5,484 bases of DNA from Candidatus Pacebacteria bacterium UBA6188 (GTDB taxonomy: Bacteria > Patescibacteriota > Microgenomatia > UBA1400 > PJMF01), in NCBI GenBank assembly GCA_002422765.1, contig DITI01000025.1, positions 1-5,484 on the forward strand, read 5' to 3'. The stretch's first letter is position 1. Each line of letters starts with the position of its first letter. The notes beneath the pieces were generated by a model. It had not been told where the DNA came from and searched no databases. It saw nothing but the letters and a program-made list of their open reading frames with translations. Position numbers and translations under genes: made by a program. This document shows positions 1 through 5,107 of this stretch, in pieces.

Positions 1-34
1 GTGTCTGAGGAAAAGAGGAGGAAAAATGTGGTTC

Positions 35-69
35 GTAGGGGCGGCGCTTTGAAAGCACGCCGCCCCTAC
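35..69. repeat. GC-rich palindromic repeat (REP/MITE-like hairpin)
   Basis: A perfect 12-bp inverted repeat, GTAGGGGCGGCG at 35-46 and its complement at 58-69, encloses an 11-nt centre that itself contains CTTTGAAAG, so an inner hairpin can extend the stem with a small bulge. It lies 21 bp past the stop of the membrane-protein gene. On the minus strand a run of five T follows only after 8 nt, so it would be a poor intrinsic terminator. From memory, palindromes ending in GTAGGGGC/GCCCCTAC occur as dispersed intergenic repeats in many bacteria; whether this one is repeated in its own genome cannot be seen from a single copy. Confidence 0.65.
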
Positions 70-90
70 ATAAAGCAAGTGAGCTGGCAC

Positions 91-1185
91 TCACCTGCCT
101 GTAAACAAATTCATTACACCTTGGAAGAGACTAACCCCTCCCAGACCCGCCAGCAAACCATACTCGATGGCCAGCTGAATCGGGGTAATACTGATTTCGG
201 GATGTTCGAAGATAACCTCGTTGATCCCAGGCATCATCATGATAAGCACCAAATTGGGACTAAAGAACATCCCGAAAGCCAAGAAGATGGCTGGTACGAC
301 CACGATGAGCACCTTGACTTTCAATTCCCCCTTGAAGAAATCTGCCACCGTCCCAAAGGCCGGTAGAAGCTGAGGTAAAATTCCCAGCATGAACCCAATG
401 TTCCAGTAATTCTCCATAATCAAGAGGACTTCCGGCGAGACGTCAGCCGAGAAAAAGGGGCGAAAGTTCTCGGGATTGACCCAAGCTATCCACGCCCCCA
501 ACGCCGCCACCAGTCCAACCAAGAACTGGACTCCCCCGATGACCCTGAGCTTGAAGAAGCTCAGGATGCCATTGATGAGGAAGCCAATAAAAATCACGGC
601 GTAGAGGTACGCCCATGACTTCCGTTGTTGTTCCGGGTTGCCGGTCAAGCGGTCCGCCGCTTCGTTAACGAGGGCAGCTTGATACTCGCCCCATGCTTGC
701 TTGAAGCGCGGAAATGGCGCTGGAGAGAAACCACCCTCGCGCTCGATGCGCCAGAGTTCTTCTAAGTCCTTTTCTAATTGCTTATACATGGCTGGACCGT
801 AATTCTGGTTTGCCACATATCTTTTAGTGTCGAGTAAGACACTTTCGAAATCCTGCTTGGTACAACCAACCTCATTGGGTTGAGGCAGCTGCACGATGGC
901 ATAAAACTCAGGGCATGCCTTAAAGACATATGATGGGGGTGTAAAATTCCAGCTCCAGCCGGTGTACATGGCTAGATAAAGAACAAACCCTCCAAGAAAC
1001 ACCCAGCCCACATTCATTTTACTGTTGGTCTGGGCATAAACCAACAAAGCGATGACGGTTAGAATGATGCAAACCGCAATCATCGCAATGACTTCGGCAA
1101 ATTTCCAGCCGAAGAAGTAGGCACTTGCCAAGGAAATGGCCAGCGACCCACTAAGAATACCGGTGATCCACCAAAAGGCTTTCAT
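91..1185 (-). CDS. polytopic membrane protein of unknown family
   Basis: This is a 364-residue integral membrane protein that I do not recognise. Hydrophobic segments lie at about residues 4-25, 30-51, 58-76, 191-211, 216-236, 261-281, 290-319 and 336-360, so eight helices are likely. Between helices 3 and 4 is a soluble insert of about 115 residues (77-190), largely charged and helical (for example KQLEKDLEELWRIERE), with two cysteines (91 and 108) that could form a disulfide if the loop is outside the cell. No catalytic or transporter motif stands out. The ATG is preceded by AGGAG (1195-1199, 9 nt spacing), a good SD. A second strong SD-like AAGGAGG sits further upstream with no start codon near it. 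The gene is more GC-rich than those to the right of 1939. It has no same-strand partner in the window. Membrane location is well supported; function is unknown. Confidence 0.85.
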   Translation of the reverse strand: MKAFWWITGILSGSLAISLASAYFFGWKFAEVIAMIAVCIILTVIALLVYAQTNSKMNVGWVFLGGFVLYLAMYTGWSWNFTPPSYVFKACPEFYAIVQLPQPNEVGCTKQDFESVLLDTKRYVANQNYGPAMYKQLEKDLEELWRIEREGGFSPAPFPRFKQAWGEYQAALVNEAADRLTGNPEQQRKSWAYLYAVIFIGFLINGILSFFKLRVIGGVQFLVGLVAALGAWIAWVNPENFRPFFSADVSPEVLLIMENYWNIGFMLGILPQLLPAFGTVADFFKGELKVKVLIVVVPAIFLAFGMFFSPNLVLIMMMPGINEVIFEHPEISITPIQLAIEYGLLAGLGGVSLFQGVMNLFTGR

Positions 1186-1216
1186 TTTAATTAACTCCTG
1201 TAGAGAATTGATTGAT

Positions 1217-1236
1217 CCTCCTTCCCTGCCAGGGAA
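1217..1236 (-). promoter_or_regulatory. leader hairpin joined to an orphan Shine-Dalgarno
   Basis: A 15-nt perfect palindrome (TTCCC-TGCCA-GGGAA, 1222-1236) forms a short hairpin in the leader of the membrane-protein gene. Its 3' arm on the minus strand runs straight into AAGGAGG (1217-1223), a strong SD with no ATG, GTG or TTG at usable distance. The real SD of the gene is AGGAG at 1195-1199. The hairpin could hide or expose this second ribosome-binding sequence; that is inference. Confidence 0.35.
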
Positions 1237-1269
1237 AGAAGGTTAAAGTCGATTTAGGTATAATGAATT

Positions 1270-1298
1270 GTTAAAGATCTGTCTTACCACAATGACAA
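1270..1298 (-). promoter_or_regulatory. weak candidate promoter for the membrane-protein gene
   Basis: On the minus strand TTGTCA (1293-1298, 5/6 match to -35) is followed after 17 nt by TTTAAC (1270-1275, 4/6 match to -10). It would give a leader of about 80 nt. It overlaps the stem at 1281-1342, so this promoter and the structured-leader reading are alternatives. Confidence 0.25.
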
Positions 1299-1342
1299 AG
1301 TACGCCAAAGAAAGGGTCGATTGACCCCTCCCGTAGTAAGAC
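1281..1342 (-). ncRNA. candidate structured 5' leader of the membrane-protein gene
   Basis: GTCTTACTAC (minus strand, 1333-1342) can pair with GTGGTAAGAC (1281-1290) over ten base pairs with one G-U wobble. The wobble exists only in minus-strand RNA; in plus-strand RNA it would be an A-C mismatch. The enclosed 42 nt contain a further hairpin, GGGTC-loop-GACCC (1314-1327). A minus-strand -10-like TATTAT (1348-1353) would start transcription almost at the first base of the stem. No known riboswitch class is recognised. The stem is seen; its role as a cis-regulatory element is inference. Confidence 0.35.
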
Positions 1343-1352
1343 ATCCTATAAT
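1321..1352 (+). promoter_or_regulatory. candidate promoter for the lipoprotein gene
   Basis: A perfect TATAAT (1347-1352) follows TTGACC (1321-1326) with a 20-nt spacer, longer than the optimal 17. It would give a leader of about 160 nt before the lipoprotein start. Another perfect TATAAT at 1259-1264 lacks a recognisable -35. The hexamers are seen; activity is unproven. Confidence 0.3.
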
Positions 1353-1518
1353 ATACCATATTTGGACAAAAAAATCCACTTTTTAGATTGCTTTTTTGAT
1401 CTTTAATGACATAATTAGATCTAGTTTTTTGCGATTGTTAGCAACTTTTTGACTGAGGGTTAGAGCAACTCTCAAAGTCGAGAAGAAATCCAAACTAACA
1501 ATCCAGAAGGAGGCCACA

Positions 1519-1869
1519 ATGAGACTGAGGAGAATCATTGTTGCTTTTTTGGTCTTGGTGCTTGGAAGCTTAGTGACGACTGGCTGCGCCAGCTTTGTCA
1601 CCAAAGTGCAGCGCGCCAGTGAAGACTGCATGCTTCGAAACATCAAAGAAGCTTGCGCTTACGTCTACGCTGTTGGCACCAGAAGCGCGGTAGAAACAAA
1701 GGTGGGAGGAGCAATTGCTACTGAAGGAGCGGCGGAGGCTGGGTATAATATTTATCTTGAAGGAGGTTCTATCCCCTCTTCAACTCAAATACCTGCCAAA
1801 ACACCAACTCTCACTCCTACCCCTACGCCAAGCTTCATACCAAATCCAAACACTACCATCATCCCGTAG
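1519..1869 (+). CDS. small lipoprotein with Thr/Pro-rich tail
   Basis: This 116-residue protein has a classic lipoprotein signal: basic n-region (MRLRR), hydrophobic core (residues 6-19) and lipobox VTTGC with the lipidated Cys at 23. After processing, about 94 residues remain. Residues 24-85 form a small domain with two cysteines (37 and 46) that may pair. Residues 86-116 are a low-complexity Ser/Thr/Pro tail (TPTLTPTPTP), probably an extended spacer. I do not recognise the family. The ATG is set by a strong SD, AAGGAGG (1507-1513), 5 nt away. The gene appears monocistronic and ends at an intrinsic terminator. It is expected to be anchored to the outer face of the cytoplasmic membrane. The signal peptide is strong evidence that the gene is real; its role is unknown. 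Confidence 0.82.
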   Translation: MRLRRIIVAFLVLVLGSLVTTGCASFVTKVQRASEDCMLRNIKEACAYVYAVGTRSAVETKVGGAIATEGAAEAGYNIYLEGGSIPSSTQIPAKTPTLTPTPTPSFIPNPNTTIIP

Positions 1870-1889
1870 GAGATGCAATCCTGCACGTG

Positions 1890-1922
1890 CTCCCGCTTCA
1901 AAAAAGCGGGAGTTTTTCTTTT
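1890..1922 (+). terminator. strong intrinsic terminator after the lipoprotein gene
   Basis: A perfect 9-bp stem, CTCCCGCTT (1890-1898) with its complement at 1904-1912, closes a 5-nt loop and is followed at once by TTTTTCTTTT. It lies 20 nt past the lipoprotein stop. The T-run is only on the plus strand, so it serves the lipoprotein gene; the convergent PspC gene gets the hairpin but no U-tract. Confidence 0.93.
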
Positions 1923-1938
1923 GGAAAATATTATGTTT

Positions 1939-2148
1939 TTATTCTTCACTCGGAATCAAAATCCAACAGAAGACATAAATCAAAATTCCAGGAATACCGC
2001 CAGGAATTAGGGTCAGGGCCAAAATGACTCTAACCAAAGTCACATCAATCTCAAAATAATTGGCAAAAGCTACCGCTACGCCAGCAATTTTGCGATCTTT
2101 AATTGGTCTGACTAATTTTTTAATTTTGCTTTTGACTGCTTTGGGCAT
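1939..2148 (-). CDS. PspC-domain small membrane protein
   Basis: The 69-residue protein matches the PspC domain (phage-shock-protein C family), whose members are inner-membrane proteins linked to envelope stress. Visible family features are a basic N-terminus (residues 3-20), IAGV (21-24), YFEIDVTLVR (31-40) and one hydrophobic helix (about 41-66) ending in the typical WILIP. The usual GVCGGLA is altered to GVAVAFA here, so the small glycine patch is lost. The length equals a bare domain. The ATG has AGAAAGG 5 nt upstream (SD about 2154-2160). No pspA, pspB or pspF neighbour is present, so it is a solitary copy whose specific role is open. It converges on the lipoprotein gene and diverges from the coiled-coil gene. 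Confidence 0.88.
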   Translation of the reverse strand: MPKAVKSKIKKLVRPIKDRKIAGVAVAFANYFEIDVTLVRVILALTLIPGGIPGILIYVFCWILIPSEE

Positions 2149-2170
2149 AAAAACCTTTCTATTTTAAAAC

Positions 2171-2200
2171 TTGCCACATCTAAATATAGCATGATATAAA
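2171..2200 (+). promoter_or_regulatory. promoter of the coiled-coil gene, leaderless type
   Basis: TTGCCA (2171-2176, 5/6 match to -35), an 18-nt spacer and TATAAA (2195-2200, 5/6 match to -10) form a good sigma-70-type promoter. Only 5 nt separate the -10 from the ATG, so the predicted transcript start falls on the start codon. No SD is present. Confidence 0.6.
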
Positions 2201-2205
2201 ACATT

Positions 2206-2517
2206 ATGAGTTTAACTGAATTTATGGAAAAGAGACAAGCAGCTATGCAACATGGCTTAACAGAAGGTCTTATCCAAACCACAACAAAAAAAGAAGTAAA
2301 TGTTAACGATCTTTATTCGCAGCTAAGCGATGCCAGAATTAGACTTAATGCTACTAATACCACCATTTCTAGAGAAGGTCAGATTCCAAGCAGAGAGTAC
2401 AAACTTGCTTTACAAGATAAAACAGATATTGAAGCAGAAATTGCAAGTCTAGAAAGACAAATTGCAGAAATAGAGGCTAAGAAAAATCCTGCCGCAGCAG
2501 ATGAATATTGGAAATAA
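2206..2517 (+). CDS. small coiled-coil protein, hypothetical
   Basis: This 103-residue soluble protein has no recognised family. There is no signal peptide or membrane segment. Residues 34-92 are predicted helical with heptad-like hydrophobic spacing (Ile75, Ile79, Leu82, Ile86, Ile89), most clearly DIEAEIASLERQIAEIEAKK at 74-93, so a homodimeric or trimeric coiled coil is likely. The N-terminal 30 residues are polar and probably flexible. The start is supported by the promoter directly in front of the ATG, which implies a leaderless mRNA. The gene ends 8 bp from the end of the convergent Nudix gene with no terminator hairpin between. Codon use is A+T-rich like the genes to the right. It could be a structural or adaptor protein; nothing shows which. 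Confidence 0.7.
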   Translation: MSLTEFMEKRQAAMQHGLTEGLIQTTTKKEVNVNDLYSQLSDARIRLNATNTTISREGQIPSREYKLALQDKTDIEAEIASLERQIAEIEAKKNPAAADEYWK

Positions 2518-2525
2518 TTTTTTAA

Positions 2526-3119
2526 TTAGTTGGCCATTTGTCTCCACCACCACAAGGCAAAATCACTATTACGAAACTCAGCTTTTTTGAGCAAAGCAGT
2601 GAAGTCTGGCCAAGCTAACAACTCAACTTCAATTTTTTCACCAGCGTCTAAATTTTTGTCCGCTACCAAAGTGCAATCCTGAGCTACTAAATAAAAATTG
2701 GCCCAATCAATGCGACCATTCATCTGACCACTAAATAAAAAGTGCCATTTTTCACTCTGATAACCAGTTTCTTCCAGTAATTCGCGCTTAGCGGCTTGCC
2801 AAACATCCTCACCTTCATCAATAATACCACCAGGCATACTCCAGAATTGCTGAAAGCCAGGTTGTGATTGCTTGGTCATGACCACTTGACCAGTCTGATC
2901 AAAAGCCAAAATAGTAACCGTATCCGCCCGAGAAATACTCTCAAAAGTTGCCTGACTACCATCATAAAGTTCTTGAGGCCATTGCCAAACATGAAAAAAT
3001 ACTCCAGAAAAAACTTTTTGTGCTTGAGCCCCGCGTTGCAATTTAGCCTGACTTCTCACAATTAGTTCATTTGCATTTTGCTTGGTTAAAATTGGTAGCT
3101 TGTTTAAAAAATCTAGCAT
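2526..3119 (-). CDS. Nudix hydrolase, ADP-ribose pyrophosphatase-like
   Basis: The 197-residue protein carries a perfect Nudix box, GX5EX7REUXEEXGU, at residues 98-120 (G98, E104, R112, E113, E116, E117, G119), the Mg-binding catalytic helix that hydrolyses nucleoside diphosphates linked to another group. The layout resembles the ADP-ribose pyrophosphatase branch: an N-terminal strand region with LYDG and ISRADTVTIL before the box, then PGF and FWSMPGG leading into it. Exact substrate cannot be read from sequence; ADP-ribose, NADH or another nucleotide sugar are options. The C-terminus is Trp-rich (LWWWRQ). No SD precedes the ATG; a TATAAT lies 10 nt upstream. It is divergent from the TGT gene (45 bp between starts) and convergent with the coiled-coil gene. 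Family assignment is sure, substrate is not. Confidence 0.93.
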   Translation of the reverse strand: MLDFLNKLPILTKQNANELIVRSQAKLQRGAQAQKVFSGVFFHVWQWPQELYDGSQATFESISRADTVTILAFDQTGQVVMTKQSQPGFQQFWSMPGGIIDEGEDVWQAAKRELLEETGYQSEKWHFLFSGQMNGRIDWANFYLVAQDCTLVADKNLDAGEKIEVELLAWPDFTALLKKAEFRNSDFALWWWRQMAN

Positions 3120-3129
3120 GGTTAAAGAA

Positions 3130-3158
3130 ATTATAGCCTAAACCTTGCGGTATAATAA
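3130..3158 (-). promoter_or_regulatory. promoter of the Nudix gene
   Basis: On the minus strand a perfect TATAAT (3130-3135) ends 10 nt before the ATG. A weak TTATTA (3153-3158) sits 17 nt further upstream as -35 and overlaps the -10 of the opposite TGT promoter. The predicted leader is about 4 nt, with no SD. Confidence 0.5.
3151..3156 (+). promoter_or_regulatory. -10 box of the TGT gene
   Basis: A perfect TATAAT ends 8 nt before the GTG start of the TGT gene, giving a predicted leader of about 2 nt. No good -35 is visible at 16-18 nt spacing, and there is no SD. The box overlaps the putative -35 of the divergent Nudix promoter, so the two may compete for polymerase. Confidence 0.5.
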
Positions 3159-3164
3159 GCTTTC

Positions 3165-4301
3165 GTGCAAAAAATCAACATTAAAGGTCAAAACTACCAA
3201 TTGCCTATTTACTTGCCAGATGCCACTTTGGGTGTGGCTCGTAATTTGGATAGTTTAGATTTACTAAGAGTTGGATTGGAAGGGGTAATGGTTAACACCT
3301 ATCACCTCATTCAAAAACCAGGTGAAGAAATTTTAAAAAAAGTAGGTGGGATTAAAAAACTGATGAATTGGTCTGGCTTTGTTTCTTCTGATTCTGGTGG
3401 CTTTCAGCTTTTTTCTTTGATCCAAAAAAATCCTGAGTTGGGCAAGATTACTGATGAAGGGATTGTGCTTTACAACGGACCAAAAAAACAAAAGAAAACT
3501 CTTTTTACCCCTGAAGATTCCATTCGCATGCAGTTTACCTTGGGCAGTGACGTGATGATTTGTTTGGATGATTTTAGCCCACCCGCTGCCAATGAAAAGC
3601 GTATTCAAGAAAGCGTAGAACGCACAATTGCTTGGGCTGGACGTGCCAAAATTGAGTTTGAAAGGCAATTAAAAAAACATGGTTTTACAGCTGAGAATCG
3701 TCCACTCCTGCTCGCCCCCATTCAAGGTCATAATCATCCAAAATGGCGTGAGTTTTGCAGTCAAGAACTCCAAAAGATTGGTTTTGACATCTACGGTTTG
3801 GGTGGTTGGCCATTAGATGAGAATGGCAAATTCGATTACTCATTTTGCCATAAAAATGCTGAATTAACGCCAAAAGATAGCTTAAGATTTGCTTTGGGAG
3901 TTGGCACTCCAGAGAACATTGTGAGGCTTTTCTTTATGGGTTATCAATTCTTTGATTGTGTTTTACCTACTAGAGATGCTCGTCACCAACGTCTTTATGT
4001 TTTTAACAGCAATCCGCTAGAACTTGATCGAGAAAAACTCAAGCTTTTGACCACCGAAAATAAACTCGACGAAATCTTTGCTCACCTCTACATTGGTAAA
4101 GGCCAATTTGCTACTGACACGCAAGCTGTGAGTGAATTTTGTGACTGTCCACTTTGCCAGAAAAAGCTCGGTCAGCCACAGGTGAGTCGCGCTTATTTAC
4201 ATCATTTATTTAAAATTGGTGATGGTAGTGCTTTTCGTCTGGCTAGCTTGCATAATTTGCGCACTTATACTCTACTAATTGAAGCCTTGCGTCGTGCTTA
4301 A
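3165..4301 (+). CDS. tgt: tRNA-guanine transglycosylase (queuine/preQ1 tRNA-ribosyltransferase)
   Basis: The enzyme swaps guanine at tRNA position 34 (GUN anticodons) for a 7-deazaguanine base. At 378 residues it has normal bacterial length. By alignment from memory to the Zymomonas enzyme, seen landmarks are SDSGGFQ (75-81; Asp76 = base-binding Asp102), LDD (Asp135 = Asp156), IQG (Gln187 = Gln203), GGWPLDE (213-219; Glu219 = Glu235), FDCVLPTR (nucleophile Asp264 = Asp280) and the zinc ligands Cys326, Cys328, Cys331 and His363. The set is complete, so it should be active. Odd points: Phe137 where Cys158 is usual, WPLD in place of LAVG, and a degenerate N-terminus lacking the common PVGT motif. 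Preference for preQ1 or queuine is therefore unclear. The start is GTG with no SD, behind a TATAAT. No queuosine synthesis genes are present. The stop directly abuts that of the XRE gene. Confidence 0.95.
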   Translation: MQKINIKGQNYQLPIYLPDATLGVARNLDSLDLLRVGLEGVMVNTYHLIQKPGEEILKKVGGIKKLMNWSGFVSSDSGGFQLFSLIQKNPELGKITDEGIVLYNGPKKQKKTLFTPEDSIRMQFTLGSDVMICLDDFSPPAANEKRIQESVERTIAWAGRAKIEFERQLKKHGFTAENRPLLLAPIQGHNHPKWREFCSQELQKIGFDIYGLGGWPLDENGKFDYSFCHKNAELTPKDSLRFALGVGTPENIVRLFFMGYQFFDCVLPTRDARHQRLYVFNSNPLELDREKLKLLTTENKLDEIFAHLYIGKGQFATDTQAVSEFCDCPLCQKKLGQPQVSRAYLHHLFKIGDGSAFRLASLHNLRTYTLLIEALRRA

Positions 4302-4613
4302 CTAATCCCACAGATTGTTTTCTTTAAGCACTTTTTTGATCTGCAAAAGTTCTAATTCAATTTTTTTCAATTTTAGTTGTAGGTCAAAATCCTCTTCAAC
4401 CTCTAATTCTTCTTCAAGAAAATAATTAATCGATTTGTGAGTCAGATTGCTGATACCTTGCAAAGTGTCTAGAGGTGGCAGGGCTCTGCCTTTTTCGTAA
4501 GCACTAATGGTGCGATCTGATAGTTGTAAGGCGTGAGCCAGTTCCTTTTGAGATAAGGCTGCTTCTACTCTGGCTTGACGGATTTTTTTGGCAAGTTTGT
4601 CTGTTTTTGTCAT
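4302..4613 (-). CDS. XRE-family helix-turn-helix regulator with C-terminal coiled coil
   Basis: This 103-residue protein is a DNA-binding regulator of the Cro/C1 (XRE) type. The HTH domain spans about residues 7-62: scaffold helix LSQKELAHAL (20-29), recognition helix SDRTISAYEKGRALPP (32-47), then the typical LDTLQGISNLTHKSINYFL. Residues 68-100 form an acidic then Leu/Ile-rich helix (LKLKKIELELLQIKKVL) fit for dimerisation. There is no ligand or protease domain. The neighbouring 69-bp divergent region holds a 17-bp palindrome (4660-4676) that is a natural candidate operator, implying control of itself and of the pseudo-receiver gene. A possible promoter (CTGACA 4684-4689, 18 nt, TCTAAT 4660-4665, minus strand) would give a leader of about 40 nt without an SD. 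Its stop abuts the TGT stop with zero spacing. Confidence 0.9.
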   Translation of the reverse strand: MTKTDKLAKKIRQARVEAALSQKELAHALQLSDRTISAYEKGRALPPLDTLQGISNLTHKSINYFLEEELEVEEDFDLQLKLKKIELELLQIKKVLKENNLWD

Positions 4614-4659
4614 ACTTTGTTTGCTTGACTAAATGCTTATTCGCGATTACTCTATTTTT

Positions 4660-4676
4660 ATTAGAAAAAATCTAAT
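4660..4676. promoter_or_regulatory. candidate operator: 17-bp palindrome in the divergent region
   Basis: ATTAGA (4660-4665) and its complement TCTAAT (4671-4676) flank five A residues, giving perfect 6-bp half-sites. Each half-site is also a 5/6 match to a -10 hexamer, on opposite strands. Binding of the adjacent XRE dimer here would block both promoters. Symmetry is seen; binding is inference. A short A+T palindrome can also arise by chance. Confidence 0.45.
4671..4676 (+). promoter_or_regulatory. -10 box of the pseudo-receiver gene, leaderless spacing
   Basis: TCTAAT (5/6 match) ends exactly 6 nt before the ATG, so transcription would start on the first base of the start codon. No -35 of note and no SD are visible. 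The box is the right half of the 17-bp palindrome. Confidence 0.42.
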
Positions 4677-4682
4677 TTAATT

Positions 4683-5060
4683 ATGTCAGTTGCCTCAGAC
4701 CCAAAATCAGTTCTGGTCGTTGAGCCTAATACGAGCTTGGATCGACCCTATGCTTTCTTTGACCAAGTGGCCTTTGAGCTAACTCGCTGCAACAATCCAA
4801 TTGCCGCTAGAGAATATTTGGAAAAACAAAAGTTTTCCCTAGTCTGCCTCAGTTGCAGTTTCTCTAACAAAAAAATGTTAAGTTTACTTGAGTCAGTCAA
4901 AAATGCCAGCCAAACTTCAATCATTCCCTTGCTTCTAGTAGTCGACCTAAAACAACCTTACAGTATTGTCCCAGGACTCACTTGGAACGGCCAGCTAGCC
5001 CTTCTCAGCTCGATTTCTACCAGCCAAGATTTGCAGTTGCAGCTTGGTAAACTTCTCTAA
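4683..5060 (+). CDS. receiver-like (pseudo-receiver) single-domain protein
   Basis: The 125-residue protein looks like a degenerate CheY-type response-regulator receiver domain. The pattern fits: strand KSVLVVE (8-14), helix ending in a second strand (FELTRCN), helix AAREYLEKQ (41-49), strand FSLVCLSCS (51-59), helix MLSLLESVKNA (65-75) and strand IIPLLLVVD (80-88). The phospho-acceptor Asp is replaced (LSC, Ser57), the first acidic pair is reduced to one Glu (14), and no clear conserved Lys is present, so Mg-dependent phosphorylation is not expected. No output domain is attached. It may act as a protein-interaction module. It follows the XRE gene divergently and precedes radC by 47 nt in the same orientation. 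Fold assignment is by eye and moderate; a Rossmann-like unknown is the alternative. Confidence 0.72.
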   Translation: MSVASDPKSVLVVEPNTSLDRPYAFFDQVAFELTRCNNPIAAREYLEKQKFSLVCLSCSFSNKKMLSLLESVKNASQTSIIPLLLVVDLKQPYSIVPGLTWNGQLALLSSISTSQDLQLQLGKLL

Positions 5061-5095
5061 TTGTTCTTTGCAACCTTCCTGTAACCTATTCCAAT

Positions 5096-5101
5096 TATAA
5101 T
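5096..5101 (+). promoter_or_regulatory. -10 box of the radC-like gene, leaderless spacing
   Basis: A perfect TATAAT ends 6 nt before the GTG at 5108, placing the predicted transcript start on the start codon. No SD precedes the GTG and no convincing -35 is seen. It supports separate transcription of this gene from the pseudo-receiver gene upstream and supports the GTG as the start. Confidence 0.5.
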
Positions 5102-5107
5102 AGACTT

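Larger units (their letters stand above)
1186..1518. other. gene-free intergenic stretch between divergent genes
   Basis: No convincing coding region lies in these 333 bases, which separate the divergently transcribed membrane-protein and lipoprotein genes. They hold two inverted-repeat structures (1222-1236 and 1281-1342), two perfect TATAAT hexamers on the plus strand (1259-1264 and 1347-1352), and a T-rich section from about 1380 to 1450 with a weak GATCT/AGATC inverted repeat (1398-1402 and 1417-1421). I read it as promoters and 5' leaders for both flanking genes. A small unannotated RNA cannot be excluded. Confidence 0.6.

Noticed and set aside
26..52. AGGAGG followed by ATG and an 8-codon frame that enters the palindrome
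   Set aside because: Too short to support; the stop falls inside the repeat and nothing else backs it.
1..366. Plus-strand open frame of 121 codons starting GTG at the window edge
   Set aside because: It runs antisense through the membrane-protein gene and across the palindrome, is His/Arg-rich without domain logic, and is best explained as a shadow frame.
1398..1430. GATCT/AGATC inverted repeat followed by a T-run as a second terminator
   Set aside because: Stem of five pairs with a 14-nt loop is too weak, and no gene on the plus strand ends before it.
1383..1646. Minus-strand 87-codon frame over the lipoprotein start
   Set aside because: It overlaps the signal-peptide region of a well-supported gene on the opposite strand and has no SD or family features.
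1883..1890. GCACGTGC palindrome just before the terminator stem
   Set aside because: An 8-bp self-complementary sequence is expected by chance at this scale and overlaps the terminator base; no evidence of a binding site.
1715..1978. Plus-strand 87-codon frame overlapping the lipoprotein tail and the terminator
   Set aside because: It would read through a strong intrinsic terminator and into the convergent PspC gene; composition is that of an out-of-frame shadow.
3120..3164. preQ1 riboswitch in front of tgt
   Set aside because: The predicted leader is only a few nucleotides and no pseudoknot-forming sequence is present in the 45-bp intergenic region.
1391..4343. Shared 12-mer CTTTTTTGATCT at about 1391-1402 and 4331-4342
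   Set aside because: Low-complexity T-rich match without flanking similarity; probably chance.
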